This document shows positions 8,141 to 16,572 of a DNA stretch of 29,130 nucleotides, piece after piece. Origin of the DNA: CAZOEL01 sp964578835 (GTDB lineage: Bacteria; Desulfobacterota; Syntrophobacteria; Syntrophobacterales; Syntrophobacteraceae). Made by a program: the position numbers and the translations under genes. Below the pieces are notes generated by a model. That model searched no databases. It worked only from the letters and a program-made list of their open reading frames with translations, and had not been told where the DNA came from. The stretch is from contig CAZOEL010000083.1 of the NCBI GenBank assembly GCA_964578835.1, forward strand, positions 1 through 29,130, given 5' to 3'. How positions within the stretch are numbered: position 1 is the stretch's first letter; each line of letters starts with the position of its first letter.

Positions 8141-9706
8141 ATGAGCCTGCCCCGCCCAGTTGGAGAGCCGATCACGGAAGAGAGGATGCCTGAAATGGAG
8201 CGCCGGAGCTTCCGAGTACTTCTCATCGAAGACGATGAGGACGACTATGTGCTGGTCAAAAGTCTGTTTTCTCAGATCCCTGACGTCAAGTACGCTTTGG
8301 AGTGGGTGAGAAGCTTTGACGAAGGAGTGCGCGCGCTGTACGACGTGCGCCATGACGTCTGTCTTCTCGACTATCGACTGGACAAGCGCGACGGCATGGA
8401 CATCCTTTTATGGGCGAAAGAGAATGGGTGTGGCGTCCCAATCATATTTCTCACCGGGCAAGGCGACTATGCCCTGGATCTTGAGGCGATGAGGGCAGGA
8501 GCGGCTGACTATCTCGTCAAAAATGAAGTTGCGCCCTCGCTGCTCGAGCGCTCCATTCGCTACGCTGTTGGACGCAAGTGCGCAGAAGAGGCTCTGCGCG
8601 AGAGTGAAGAGCGCTTCCGGTTTATTGCCGAAAGCTCCGGCGATGTGCTCTACCGTTTGAGCTACGATTCGATGCGATATGATTATCTTAGCCCTTCAAT
8701 TGAAATCCTCACGGGCTACACTCCCGATGAGATACGGGGAATGGGTCTGCATTCCTTGATAGAAAGGATCGATACGGAGGGAAAGGAGAATGTCGCCTCG
8801 TCCTACTTGAAACAAAAGCGCCTTAGTGGAGAGACCGGCGAATACCGGGCGGATTATCTAATGCGCGCAAAATCGGGTGCTTTGAAGTGGGTTTCGGATC
8901 ACTCCGTCCCTTGGCGCGACCGGGCCAATCGCCTCGTCGGTTCTATTGGAATTCTGGTCGATATAACGGAGCGAAAAGTTGCTGAAGAAGCGCTCAGGGA
9001 GTCCGAAAGACAGCTGCGTCTGCTGTCATTGAGGCTACTGAGCGTGCAGGAGGCTGAAAGAACCCGCCTTGCCCGCAATCTCCATGACACCGTAGGTCAG
9101 TCGCTGGCGGCGATCAAATATGTTTTGGAAAGCGCGCTCAACGTAAAGGGCGATGGACGTTTCGAAGCCGCGTCCCGCTTATTCGAGTCCCTGGTTCCAG
9201 TTCTCCAGGATCTCATCGGATCGGTTCGAAGGCTCTACATGGAGCTCCGCCCCTCAGTCCTCGACGATTTCGGGATCGTTGCCGCGATCAAGTGGCTTTG
9301 CCGGGAATTTGAGGAATCCAATGCTCACATCGCTATTGAAAGCGAAATACATGTGGAGGAAGAGCAGATTTTGCCCGACCTCAAGAGCGTAATATTCAGG
9401 ATCGCGCAGGATGCTTTGAGCAATATTTCGCTGCACAGCAAAGCGGCTGGCGCGATGCTGGCGCTAAGGGCGACGGAGGCGAACATTGAGCTCGAGGTTT
9501 GTGATAACGGAATCGGCTTTCCTGTGGACGAATATCTTGCTGCGGAAAATCCAGCTCCCGAAGGTTTCGGGATCTGCAGCATGCGAGAGCGGACCAGGCT
9601 CTCCCGAGGTTATTTTTCGATTCTTTCCGAGCTGGGAAAAGGCACGGCGGTTCGCGCCCGCTGGCCTTTGATCATTGACCATGCTCCCGGCAGCGACGGT
9701 CGTTAG
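8141..9706 (+). CDS. hybrid sensor: REC-PAS-NarL-type histidine kinase
   Basis: This cytoplasmic signalling protein of about 521 aa has an N-terminal receiver domain: acidic pocket EDDEDD, phospho-acceptor Asp in CLLDYRL (about residue 77) and Lys in YLVKNE. A PAS/PAC domain follows, from ESEERFRFIAESSGDVLYRL to GILVDITERK. Then comes a HisKA_3 dimerisation domain with the phospho-His in ARNLHDTVGQSL (about residue 315). The ATPase domain has an N-box (AQDALSNISLHS), G1 (DNGIGF) and G2 (GFGICSMRERT). The kinase part is NarX/DegS-like and looks intact. No membrane segment is seen. ATG 8141 is preferred because AAGGA lies 5 bp upstream; ATG 8120 and 8186 are also in frame. The partner regulator is not adjacent; the convergent NtrC-type gene has its own kinase. 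Confidence 0.9.
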   Translation: MSLPRPVGEPITEERMPEMERRSFRVLLIEDDEDDYVLVKSLFSQIPDVKYALEWVRSFDEGVRALYDVRHDVCLLDYRLDKRDGMDILLWAKENGCGVPIIFLTGQGDYALDLEAMRAGAADYLVKNEVAPSLLERSIRYAVGRKCAEEALRESEERFRFIAESSGDVLYRLSYDSMRYDYLSPSIEILTGYTPDEIRGMGLHSLIERIDTEGKENVASSYLKQKRLSGETGEYRADYLMRAKSGALKWVSDHSVPWRDRANRLVGSIGILVDITERKVAEEALRESERQLRLLSLRLLSVQEAERTRLARNLHDTVGQSLAAIKYVLESALNVKGDGRFEAASRLFESLVPVLQDLIGSVRRLYMELRPSVLDDFGIVAAIKWLCREFEESNAHIAIESEIHVEEEQILPDLKSVIFRIAQDALSNISLHSKAAGAMLALRATEANIELEVCDNGIGFPVDEYLAAENPAPEGFGICSMRERTRLSRGYFSILSELGKGTAVRARWPLIIDHAPGSDGR

Positions 9707-9766
9707 ATATATAAAGTTCCCCCCCGGCTTATATCCGGCATGCTTCAACCAAAGCCGATCAGGAGG

Positions 9767-11143
9767 TTATTCTTTCATATCCACGAGCAGGTTATATTCC
9801 CCGATTTTTCTGCGAAGCGTCGGACGGCTAATGCCCAGTATCTTGCATGCTTCACCGTAATTGCCGCGGGTGCGCTGAAGCACTTTCATGATATGCGATT
9901 TTTCAATTTCCTCGAGGCTCTGAAGCTCTTCTTCCTCACCGATCTTTGAAATATCGTCCGATTTCGGCGTTGGCTGCGGTTCTCTTCTCTGTATCCAGTT
10001 TTCATCGAGCTCGAGTATCTCTCCTTTGGAAAGGATCATTCCGCGGCGCAGCACGTTCTGAAGCTCCCGGACGTTGCCGGGCCAGTCATAATTCTTCAGC
10101 GCTTCGAGATACGCATTGGGGATGCGCGTCACCTTCTTGCCCATCTCCTCGTTGAGTCGATGGAGGAAATATTCGGTAAGCGGCGTAATGTCCTCTACGC
10201 GCTCCCGCAGGGGGGGAATGCGGATAACGAAGACTTTGAGGCGAAAGAAGAGATCTTCCCTGAAAGAGCCCTCTTCAATCATAACCTCTAGATCCCGGTT
10301 TGTGGCGGCAATGATGCGGGCGTGCATGGTTATTGTCTTCACTCCGCCCACTCGCTGAAATTCCCGCTCCTGAAGCGCTCTGAGCATCTTGGCCTGAAGC
10401 TCGAGCGGGAGCTCGCCTATCTCGTCCAGGAATACGGTTCCTCGGCCCGCGATCTCGAGCTTTCCGACTTTGCGGTGTGTGGCCCCGGTGAAGGCTCCCC
10501 GCTCATGGCCGAAAAGCTCGCTCTCCAGGAGGTTTTCCACTATCGCCGCACAGTTGATGGCCACAAAGGGCTCTTCAGAAGCCGATTCCTGGTGGATGGC
10601 CTGCGCGACCAGCTCCTTTCCCGTACCCGTTTCGCCTTCCAGTAGGACGCTTGCAGGAGTTTGAGCCACCTGTGCGATAGCTTTGATGACCTCGAGCATG
10701 GATTTGCTGCGGCCGATGATCTGGTTGGGCTTGTAGGATTTCGAGATCACATGGCTTAGCCTCGCCAGTCTCTCACGCTCGGCTTTTTGCAGGAGGATCT
10801 TCTCGAGCAGAAGGTCGAGCGCATCGAGGTCGATAGGCTTGTAGAGGTAATCGGCTGCGCCAAGCCGGATGGCCTTGAGGGTTGCTTCGGTATCGTGGAA
10901 GGCCGTGATCATGATCACCTCTCCTTCAAGCTCCTCTCTTTTCGCGCTTTCCAGCACTTCCGGTCCGTCAATATCCGGAAGCTGCACATCGAGAAGAACC
11001 AGGTCCGGCTCCTCCGCACGCCAATGTTCGAAGGCCTCCCGTCCCGTTCTGAAGACGGAAACGTCGTAGTCTTTGCCGCGAAAATATAGCTCCAGAGTGC
11101 GCGTGAGCGACGTGTCGTCGTCAACGATCATTATCTTCTTCAT
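9767..11143 (-). CDS. NtrC-type sigma54-dependent response regulator
   Basis: This protein of 458 aa has the full NtrC layout. The receiver domain has its acidic pocket in MIVDDD, phospho-acceptor D52 in VLLDVQL and Lys in YLYKPID. The AAA+ domain has Walker A GETGTGKE, the sigma54 contact loop GAFTGA, Walker B TVFLDEIGEL and an arginine-rich second region. The C-terminal Fis-type helix-turn-helix is YGEACKILGISRPTLRRKI. It activates transcription by sigma54 RNA polymerase when phosphorylated. Its start codon overlaps the stop of the upstream histidine kinase by 4 bp (ATGA), so the two are almost certainly a cognate pair and translationally coupled. A candidate -24/-12 promoter lies before the divergent ZIP transporter. 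Confidence 0.94.
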   Translation of the reverse strand: MKKIMIVDDDTSLTRTLELYFRGKDYDVSVFRTGREAFEHWRAEEPDLVLLDVQLPDIDGPEVLESAKREELEGEVIMITAFHDTEATLKAIRLGAADYLYKPIDLDALDLLLEKILLQKAERERLARLSHVISKSYKPNQIIGRSKSMLEVIKAIAQVAQTPASVLLEGETGTGKELVAQAIHQESASEEPFVAINCAAIVENLLESELFGHERGAFTGATHRKVGKLEIAGRGTVFLDEIGELPLELQAKMLRALQEREFQRVGGVKTITMHARIIAATNRDLEVMIEEGSFREDLFFRLKVFVIRIPPLRERVEDITPLTEYFLHRLNEEMGKKVTRIPNAYLEALKNYDWPGNVRELQNVLRRGMILSKGEILELDENWIQRREPQPTPKSDDISKIGEEEELQSLEEIEKSHIMKVLQRTRGNYGEACKILGISRPTLRRKIGEYNLLVDMKE

Positions 11144-13017
11144 TCGCTGCCTCGAACGCTCGGTAAAGTCAGCCTCACCACCGTTCCTTCGCCTTCCTTG
11201 CTTTCAATGGAAATGGAGCCGCGGTGGGCGTCCATTATCTTTTTGACTATAGCCAGGCCAAGCCCAGTCCCCTTCTTTTTGGTCGTAAAGAAAGGATGGA
11301 ACACGGTTTTGAGGTTTCTCGCGGAGATGCCGACTCCGTGGTCCGCGATCGCAATCGTTGCAGTCGCTTTCGAGCCCCTCTCGTCAGCCAGCGCAGAGAT
11401 TTCGATCTTGCCTTTCTGTTCGCTGGCTTCGAGCGCGTTTTTCAGGACATTGAGCAATACCTGCTCTATCTTGTCCGGGTCTGCAATGATGGGAGGAAGA
11501 TCGGGTGAGAAGCTCTTCTCGACTCTTATGCCCCGCGCTGACAATTCCCCTTCGAGCTCCTTGAGGCATATGTCGATGAGAGCTTCGATGGGGATGTCCT
11601 TTTTTTGGATTTCCAGAGGCTTGCTGTAGTTGAGGAGATCTGAGAACATTCTCTCCATCTGCACGACCTGATCGAAGGCGATCTCGTAATGCTCGTGGAG
11701 CACGGTGTCCTTGCCCAGCGCCCGCCCGATGATCTGAAGATTTAATCTTATCGAGGATAGAGGACTCCTCATTTCGTGGGCGACGGAGGCGACCAGCTCC
11801 CCGATTGCGGCCATGCGCTCCGAGCGCAGGAGCTGTTCCTGCGCTGCTATGAGATCGTTGTAGGCCTTTTGCAGAGATTCCTCCTTCTGCCTCAGGGATG
11901 CTACGGATTGTGAGAGTTGATGCGCCATGACATTGAAGCTCTTCGCCAGTCGGCCTACTTCGTCTTTGCTCGAAAAGGGAATGCGCTGCTCGAGATCTCC
12001 TTCAGCCATTCGCTCTGCGGCGTCCGCCACCTGTACGATCGGCATGGAAACCCGCCTGCTAACGATAAACGCCATGAGAAGGCAGATGAGGCTTACCACC
12101 GCCGTTGTGAGCACGCCCATGGTTTTGATCCAGGTGAGAGGCCACATGATCTCTTCTGTTTCCATTTCGGCCAAAATGCCCAAGTCGTAGCGAGGAAGCC
12201 AAATATAGGAGCCGAGCACTTCTCTGCCCATGTAGTTTTCGTAGATGGCCGTGCCCGTCTTTTCTTCGAGCAATGAGCGGATGCCATAGGTCTCGAAGCT
12301 TCGCTCCAAAACCTGCCGGCGGTCCAGGAACCGCAATTGCGATATGATTTCGCGGTCCTGGCTGACGAGATACGTTTCTCCCGTTTCTCCCAGACCAATG
12401 CGCTCGATCATGATGGGGTCGACAGTTTTGGATAGGTCGAGCACAGCCACAATGTAGGCGAGCGTTTTTCCGTCAGAGCCTTTGATCGCAGCCGCCAACT
12501 GCGCGTGCCATCCTTCTTTCCCATTGTACTGGTAGACGGGCCCGATTACGGGCTCTTCGCTCTTCTGCAGTCGCCCCATCATCTCCTTGATCCCGTGCGC
12601 GCTCTGATAAACGGTTAGATCGGGATGCGTCGAGGCGAAGATGGCTCCATCGGGCATGAAGATATAAATATTTTCGTAAGAAGGAGATCTTCCCTCGATG
12701 ATATTCAGTGTGTTCTTGAGAAGCTCTGAGCGGGGCTCGGAGGGCTTTTCTCGGATCTTATAGTAGCGCTCGCACGCCTCCCGGATAGCCGGGAGACTCG
12801 AGAGGACTCCAACGTCATCGAGGCGCTCCTCGAGCCATGAGCCCAAATGACTGGCCCGATTTTGAGCGATGGTCGCCATATGCTGGAAAGCGAAGGCGGT
12901 CAGCGCTGTTTTCGTAAGAAAATAACTTTCATAGCCCATTATTCCAATTGGGATCACCACAATCAATATGATTGCTAGAAAGAAACGATGGGAGATCTTT
13001 TTTCTGAGTTGAAGCAT
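11140..13017 (-). CDS. membrane sensor histidine kinase (Cache-HAMP-HisKA-HATPase)
   Basis: This kinase of about 625 aa starts with a short cytoplasmic tail and a hydrophobic segment (FFLAIILIVVIPIGIMGY). A periplasmic region of about 270 residues follows, with a Cache-like pattern (NIYIFMPDGAIFASTHP, GETGETYLVSQD). Next are a second membrane helix (VLTTAVVSLICLLMAFIVS), a HAMP linker (RMAEGDLEQRIPFSSKDEVGRLAKSFN) and a coiled coil. The HisKA domain has its phospho-His (about 414) in VASVAHEMRSPLSS. The ATPase domain is intact (N-box LLNVLKNALEAS, G1 ADHGVGIS, G2 GTGLGLAI). ATG 13017 is chosen because GAGGAAGGAGC precedes it; a TTG at 13083 in frame lacks a ribosome site. It is paired with the NtrC-type regulator. 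The Cache domain suggests an extracellular small-molecule or metal signal. Confidence 0.92.
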   Translation of the reverse strand: MLQLRKKISHRFFLAIILIVVIPIGIMGYESYFLTKTALTAFAFQHMATIAQNRASHLGSWLEERLDDVGVLSSLPAIREACERYYKIREKPSEPRSELLKNTLNIIEGRSPSYENIYIFMPDGAIFASTHPDLTVYQSAHGIKEMMGRLQKSEEPVIGPVYQYNGKEGWHAQLAAAIKGSDGKTLAYIVAVLDLSKTVDPIMIERIGLGETGETYLVSQDREIISQLRFLDRRQVLERSFETYGIRSLLEEKTGTAIYENYMGREVLGSYIWLPRYDLGILAEMETEEIMWPLTWIKTMGVLTTAVVSLICLLMAFIVSRRVSMPIVQVADAAERMAEGDLEQRIPFSSKDEVGRLAKSFNVMAHQLSQSVASLRQKEESLQKAYNDLIAAQEQLLRSERMAAIGELVASVAHEMRSPLSSIRLNLQIIGRALGKDTVLHEHYEIAFDQVVQMERMFSDLLNYSKPLEIQKKDIPIEALIDICLKELEGELSARGIRVEKSFSPDLPPIIADPDKIEQVLLNVLKNALEASEQKGKIEISALADERGSKATATIAIADHGVGISARNLKTVFHPFFTTKKKGTGLGLAIVKKIMDAHRGSISIESKEGEGTVVRLTLPSVRGSE

Positions 13018-13256
13018 GCTCCTTCCTCGGAATGCGTTCAGAGCCAACCAGTCGGTCAATCGATGCATAAGGCGGATGTGCAAAAACAGGCCCGCTTCCG
13101 GGCTTCAAGTCAATATAGCAGGTGTTGCGGAATTGTGTCATCCCTCACAGGGCAAAATCTGAAATACTTATTCCGAACAGGTCGCCTGCCGGAGTCAAAA
13201 CGAGAATTGCTTAAAACAAAATGAAGAGAAAAGGGAGAGAGTTGTGCTTCGACCCC

Positions 13257-13269
13257 TTATACTGTATAA
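13257..13269. promoter_or_regulatory. 13-bp perfect palindrome in the kinase/ZIP divergent region
   Basis: TTATACTGTATAA is perfectly symmetric around T13263. It lies about 25 bp upstream of the sigma54-like element and between two divergent genes. It could be a regulator binding site; it also includes a TATACT that could serve as a -10 hexamer. The rest of the 344-bp gap (13018-13361) shows no ORF. Confidence 0.35.
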
Positions 13270-13292
13270 AATAGTTCCATCTTTCGAGGTCG

Positions 13293-13308
13293 TGGGGCAA
13301 GGTTTGCG
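13293..13308 (+). promoter_or_regulatory. candidate sigma54 (-24/-12) promoter of the ZIP gene
   Basis: TGGGGCAAGGTTTGCG has the invariant GG (13294-13295) and GC (13306-13307) exactly 12 bp apart, with TTGC at the -12 element. It agrees with TGGCAC-N5-TTGC except in the middle of the -24 box. The predicted start is about 45 bp before the TTG start codon. The adjacent gene pair encodes a sigma54 activator and its kinase, which makes the match more meaningful. Confidence 0.5.
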
Positions 13309-13361
13309 CTCTCCTTTTTGGACGCGATCCCCCTGAGACACCACAAAAGAAAGGTCATCCT

Positions 13362-14159
13362 TTGAACGAGCACTTGCTATTTGCGTTTCTCCTGACGCTC
13401 TTCGCCGGTCTTTCAACAGGCATAGGGAGCCTTATCGCCTTCTTCTCCAAAAGGACAAACAGGACCTTTCTTTCTATTGCGTTGGGCTTTTCGTCCGGAG
13501 TCATGATTTATGTCTCTTTCGTAGAGATCTTCGCGAAAGCCCGTGACGCGCTTTTGAAAGAATACAGTGAGGTCGAGGCAACCTGGATCACCGTGCTCTC
13601 CTTTTTTGGAGGGATGCTTCTGATGGCGGTCATAGATCGCCTTGTACCTTCCTACGAGAATCCTCACGAACCGAGGAGGCTCGAAGATTTGGCTGACGGT
13701 CAGGACCACAAGCTGCTGCGAATGGGGATGCTGTCGGCTTTAGCCATATCCATCCATAACTTCCCCGAAGGCCTGGCGACTTTTATATCCGCCCTCACCG
13801 ATTTATCTATCGGCATTCCGATAGCCGTGGCCGTTGCTCTGCACAACATTCCGGAGGGCATTTCAGTCTCCGTGCCAATCTACTTTGCGACCGGAAGCCG
13901 AAAAAAGGCCTTTTGGCTATCCTTTCTCTCGGGCGTATCCGAGCCCGCAGGCGCCATCATCGGCTATGTTCTGTTGAGACCCTACTTTTCGGTCACTGTC
14001 TTCGGAGTCCTGTTTGCCTCGGTTGCAGGGATCATGGTTTTCATCTCCATGGACGAATTGTTCCCCACGGCTAAAGAATATGGCAAGGGGCATGCGGCGG
14101 TATATGGGCTCATATCGGGCATGGCTGTCATGGCTGTGAGTCTCTTGTTGTTCATGTAG
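13362..14159 (+). CDS. zupT: ZIP-family divalent metal transporter (ZupT-like)
   Basis: This inner-membrane transporter of 265 aa, the usual ZupT length, takes up Zn2+ and often Fe2+, Mn2+ or Co2+. The two metal-site helices are clear: SIHNFPEGLATF in TM4 and ALHNIPEGISVSVPIYFATG in TM5, followed by SGVSEPAGAIIGYVLL. Roughly eight hydrophobic segments are visible, with a cytoplasmic loop (PHEPRRLEDLADGQDH) after TM3. Translation starts at TTG 13362, with AAGAAAGG just upstream. It is divergent from the histidine kinase and NtrC-type regulator and has a sigma54-like promoter, which suggests regulated expression. It ends 13 bp from the convergent KAS III-like gene. Confidence 0.92.
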   Translation: MNEHLLFAFLLTLFAGLSTGIGSLIAFFSKRTNRTFLSIALGFSSGVMIYVSFVEIFAKARDALLKEYSEVEATWITVLSFFGGMLLMAVIDRLVPSYENPHEPRRLEDLADGQDHKLLRMGMLSALAISIHNFPEGLATFISALTDLSIGIPIAVAVALHNIPEGISVSVPIYFATGSRKKAFWLSFLSGVSEPAGAIIGYVLLRPYFSVTVFGVLFASVAGIMVFISMDELFPTAKEYGKGHAAVYGLISGMAVMAVSLLLFM

Positions 14160-14172
14160 CGATGCGGCAAGC

Positions 14173-15195
14173 CTAAAACTGCAGAACCATCGCCGACCAT
14201 GAGAATCCCACGGCGCTGCTCGCCAAAACGACAAGGCTGTTTGGCGGTATCTTTTTTCCTTCAATGAAGCGTGAGAGAGCGTACATGGTGTCCACGGCGC
14301 CCATATGCCCGTATTCTTCTATGCTGCGCAGGGTGTTGGATGGCGGGATATTCATCGCATCGAGAATGGCGTTCATGGTGGAGGCTTTGACCTGATTGGT
14401 GAAGAGAAAATCGATATCGTCGGGCGTATGGCCGCTTTGCTCCAGCGCCCTTCGAATGGCCGTTAAGTAGTTCTCCGTGTAGACCTCGCTCAATAAGCTG
14501 GAAAATTCCAGCGCATTCTCGATGGAAAACGTCTGGTCTTCGCATGGTTGTTCGAGTGAACATGGGTGCGCGGCGCCACCGTTGCTTATCTTGACGTAGT
14601 TGGAATATGATCCGTCTGTCATCTGAAAATAGGTGAGAATGCGATTGCTGGGCTCGTTCTTCCTCACTATGGCGGCCCCGGCGGCATCAGAAAGATGAAA
14701 AAGGGAGAGGTCTTCTTTCCTGCCATAGCTCAGGAATGGTGAGAATTTGTCTGCATAGACGACCAAGGCGTTTTTGCGCCAGGGATTTCCGAGCAGGAGG
14801 TCTTTGGCGATCTGAATGCCTAAATTCAAGCCGTTGCACCCATTGGAGACCTCGAACGCCAGGGAGTTTACCGCTCCCAGAGAATGCTGCAGCCTTGCGG
14901 ATGCAGACCAGAACAGGTAGTCTTGCGGCGCTGATCCGGCAAAGATGACGATATCGATTTCATCGGGAGTTATGCGCGCCTTTTCCATGGCTTCTCTCGC
15001 CGCAGCCAAAGCCATTTCGCTTGGCTGTTCGTCCGGAGAAGCGACGCGTTTGCTTTTCATCCCGATCTTTTGCGTGAGCACTTCAAGAGGGATGTCGGCC
15101 TTTTCAGCAATCTCCCGGCTGGTTACGATCATCTGCGGAATATAATAGCCGATTCCGGCAATACCGATGGTCTCATTGTTGCTTGAAGAAGTCAT
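14173..15195 (-). CDS. KAS III-like (FabH/thiolase-fold) condensing enzyme with altered active site
   Basis: This protein of 340 aa has the two-domain thiolase fold of 3-oxoacyl-ACP synthase III. The N-terminal half carries DIVIFAGSAPQDYL and the nucleophile region FEVSNGCNGLNLGI (C120), matching the Cys region of FabH. In the C-terminal half an ungapped comparison with E. coli FabH places N267 (FLFTNQVKAS) where FabH has its catalytic His, and H297 (EEYGHMGAVD) where FabH has its catalytic Asn. The end SSAVGFSWSAMVLQF matches the family. It is therefore probably a divergent enzyme that makes a 3-ketoacyl, hydroxymethylglutaryl-like or other ester or thioester product, rather than housekeeping FabH. 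No acyl carrier protein or other lipid gene is next to it. The start is the first ATG; the ribosome site is weak. Confidence 0.82.
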   Translation of the reverse strand: MTSSSNNETIGIAGIGYYIPQMIVTSREIAEKADIPLEVLTQKIGMKSKRVASPDEQPSEMALAAAREAMEKARITPDEIDIVIFAGSAPQDYLFWSASARLQHSLGAVNSLAFEVSNGCNGLNLGIQIAKDLLLGNPWRKNALVVYADKFSPFLSYGRKEDLSLFHLSDAAGAAIVRKNEPSNRILTYFQMTDGSYSNYVKISNGGAAHPCSLEQPCEDQTFSIENALEFSSLLSEVYTENYLTAIRRALEQSGHTPDDIDFLFTNQVKASTMNAILDAMNIPPSNTLRSIEEYGHMGAVDTMYALSRFIEGKKIPPNSLVVLASSAVGFSWSAMVLQF

Positions 15196-15343
15196 TTGCT
15201 TGCACTCTCAATAGATATCCAGATTCACAACGGGCGAGCATGACGCTTGCCTCCATAACTGTAAGCTAATGACGGAGGGATGGTGGTCAAGCTCGTTTTG
15301 AGGCGTGCAAGGAAGCGTTCACGGATCTTCTCCCCTTCGAGAA

Positions 15344-15357
15344 CCCCTCGCGAGGGG
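15344..15357. repeat. perfect 14-bp palindrome
   Basis: CCCCTCGCGAGGGG lies in the 212-bp gap between the DAHP synthase stop and the KAS III-like start. Flanking CTCCCC at 15330-15335 offers an alternative longer stem. No T-run follows, so a terminator is not supported; its role is unknown. Confidence 0.4.
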
Positions 15358-15407
15358 AGAAAATCGGACGCGCTATTGAAGCTGATTAGAGAAATCGACC
15401 GTATGGC

Positions 15408-16508
15408 CTAGCCAACCTGGTAGCGCTCCACGCGGGACATGACATCGCCCTCAGTGGGGACGGGCAAACCGCTCAGATGCTCATGAGCCGAAAGAATCAG
15501 CCTCTCTGTAGACTCCCAGGAAATGCATGCGTCTGTTATGGAAACGCCGTATTTCATGGTCGACAACTGACAGCTGTTTTTCTGGTTTCCCTCAAAGAGA
15601 TTGCTCTCGAGCATTAAACCCACAATGGCGTTGTTCCCGTCCATACGCTGGTTGATGGCATCCTGCCAGACGACGGACTGGAAGCGGTGATTCTTGCGGG
15701 AGTTTCCGTGGGAGCAGTCGATCATGATGATTTCGGGCAAGTTCTTCTTCCTCAGGAGCTCCTGAGCTTCCATGATGCTCACGGAATCGTAATTGGGGCG
15801 GGCGCCGCCTCTAAGGACCAGGTGCGTGTGAGGATTGCCGGTGGTCTGGACGATGCATGTCTGGCCGTGAGAATCGATTCCAAGGAAATTCTGAGGCGCA
15901 GCCGAGGCGATGATTGCATTGATGGCCGTCTCGAGACCGCCGTCAGTGCAGTTCTTGAACCCCACGGGCATGGAAAGCCCACTGGCCATTTCGCGGTGTG
16001 TCTGCGATTCGGTCGTGCGAGCCCCGACCGCGCTCCAACTGACCAGATCGGCAATGTACTGCGGAGTGATGGGATCGAGCATTTCAGTGGCTGTGGCTAC
16101 GCCTATCCTGGTGATCTTCAGCAGAAGGCTCCTCGCCTTTCGAAGCCCGGAGACGATATCGTTTGACCCATCGAGCCAGGGGTCATTTATCAGCCCCTTC
16201 CAGCCCACGGTAGTTCGAGGCTTTTCAAAATAGACCCGCATGACCAAACAAAGCGTATCGCTGACTTTTTCGCTCAAGTCCCTGATGCGCTCGGCATACT
16301 CCAGCGCCGCAGCCTCGTCATGAATGGAGCAAGGCCCGACAACGGCAAGCATTCTCTTGTCCTTGCCCTCCAGAATCCGCGAGATTGTCTCACGACTGTC
16401 CACCACGGTCTTGTGAGATTCCTCCATCATGGGAAATTCCTGCTTCAGAGTCACCGGAGATACGAGCGGCGTGAATTCCTTGACGCGAATGTCGTCAATA
16501 CGTTGCAT
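15408..16508 (-). CDS. aroF: 3-deoxy-7-phosphoheptulonate (DAHP) synthase, class I
   Basis: This enzyme of 366 aa condenses phosphoenolpyruvate and erythrose-4-phosphate, the first step of the shikimate pathway to Phe, Tyr and Trp. Class I alpha motifs are all present: MLAVVGPCSIHD, FEKPRTTVGWKGLINDP, WSAVGARTTESQTHREMASG, PVGFKNCTDGG, the metal/substrate segment MIDCSHGNSRKN, and QLSTMKYGVSITDACISW near the end. The length equals that of E. coli AroG/F/H. ATG 16508 is chosen because AAGGAGA precedes it by 6-7 bp; a longer reading frame to 16574 would run through the terminator. A Tyr-rich leader and attenuator precede it, so control by tyrosine supply is inferred; the symbol aroF reflects this rather than a sequence-based isozyme call. 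Confidence 0.93.
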   Translation of the reverse strand: MQRIDDIRVKEFTPLVSPVTLKQEFPMMEESHKTVVDSRETISRILEGKDKRMLAVVGPCSIHDEAAALEYAERIRDLSEKVSDTLCLVMRVYFEKPRTTVGWKGLINDPWLDGSNDIVSGLRKARSLLLKITRIGVATATEMLDPITPQYIADLVSWSAVGARTTESQTHREMASGLSMPVGFKNCTDGGLETAINAIIASAAPQNFLGIDSHGQTCIVQTTGNPHTHLVLRGGARPNYDSVSIMEAQELLRKKNLPEIIMIDCSHGNSRKNHRFQSVVWQDAINQRMDGNNAIVGLMLESNLFEGNQKNSCQLSTMKYGVSITDACISWESTERLILSAHEHLSGLPVPTEGDVMSRVERYQVG

Positions 16509-16529
16509 GATCTTTCTCCTTCGTCTGCT

Positions 16530-16572
16530 AAAAAATAAAAAGGGGACTGATGTCTTTCGACCTGCAGTCCCC
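16530..16572 (-). terminator. second tandem terminator (T2) before DAHP synthase
   Basis: On the minus strand GGGGACTG (16572-16565) pairs with CAGTCCCC (16549-16542) and is followed by TTTTTATTTTTT (16541-16530). The loop contains GTC-GAAA-GAC, which can extend the hairpin. It lies directly after the first terminator and 22 bp before the DAHP synthase start codon. Confidence 0.85.

Noticed and set aside
15330..15357. Terminator for DAHP synthase
   Set aside because: A palindrome is present, but no T-run follows on either strand.
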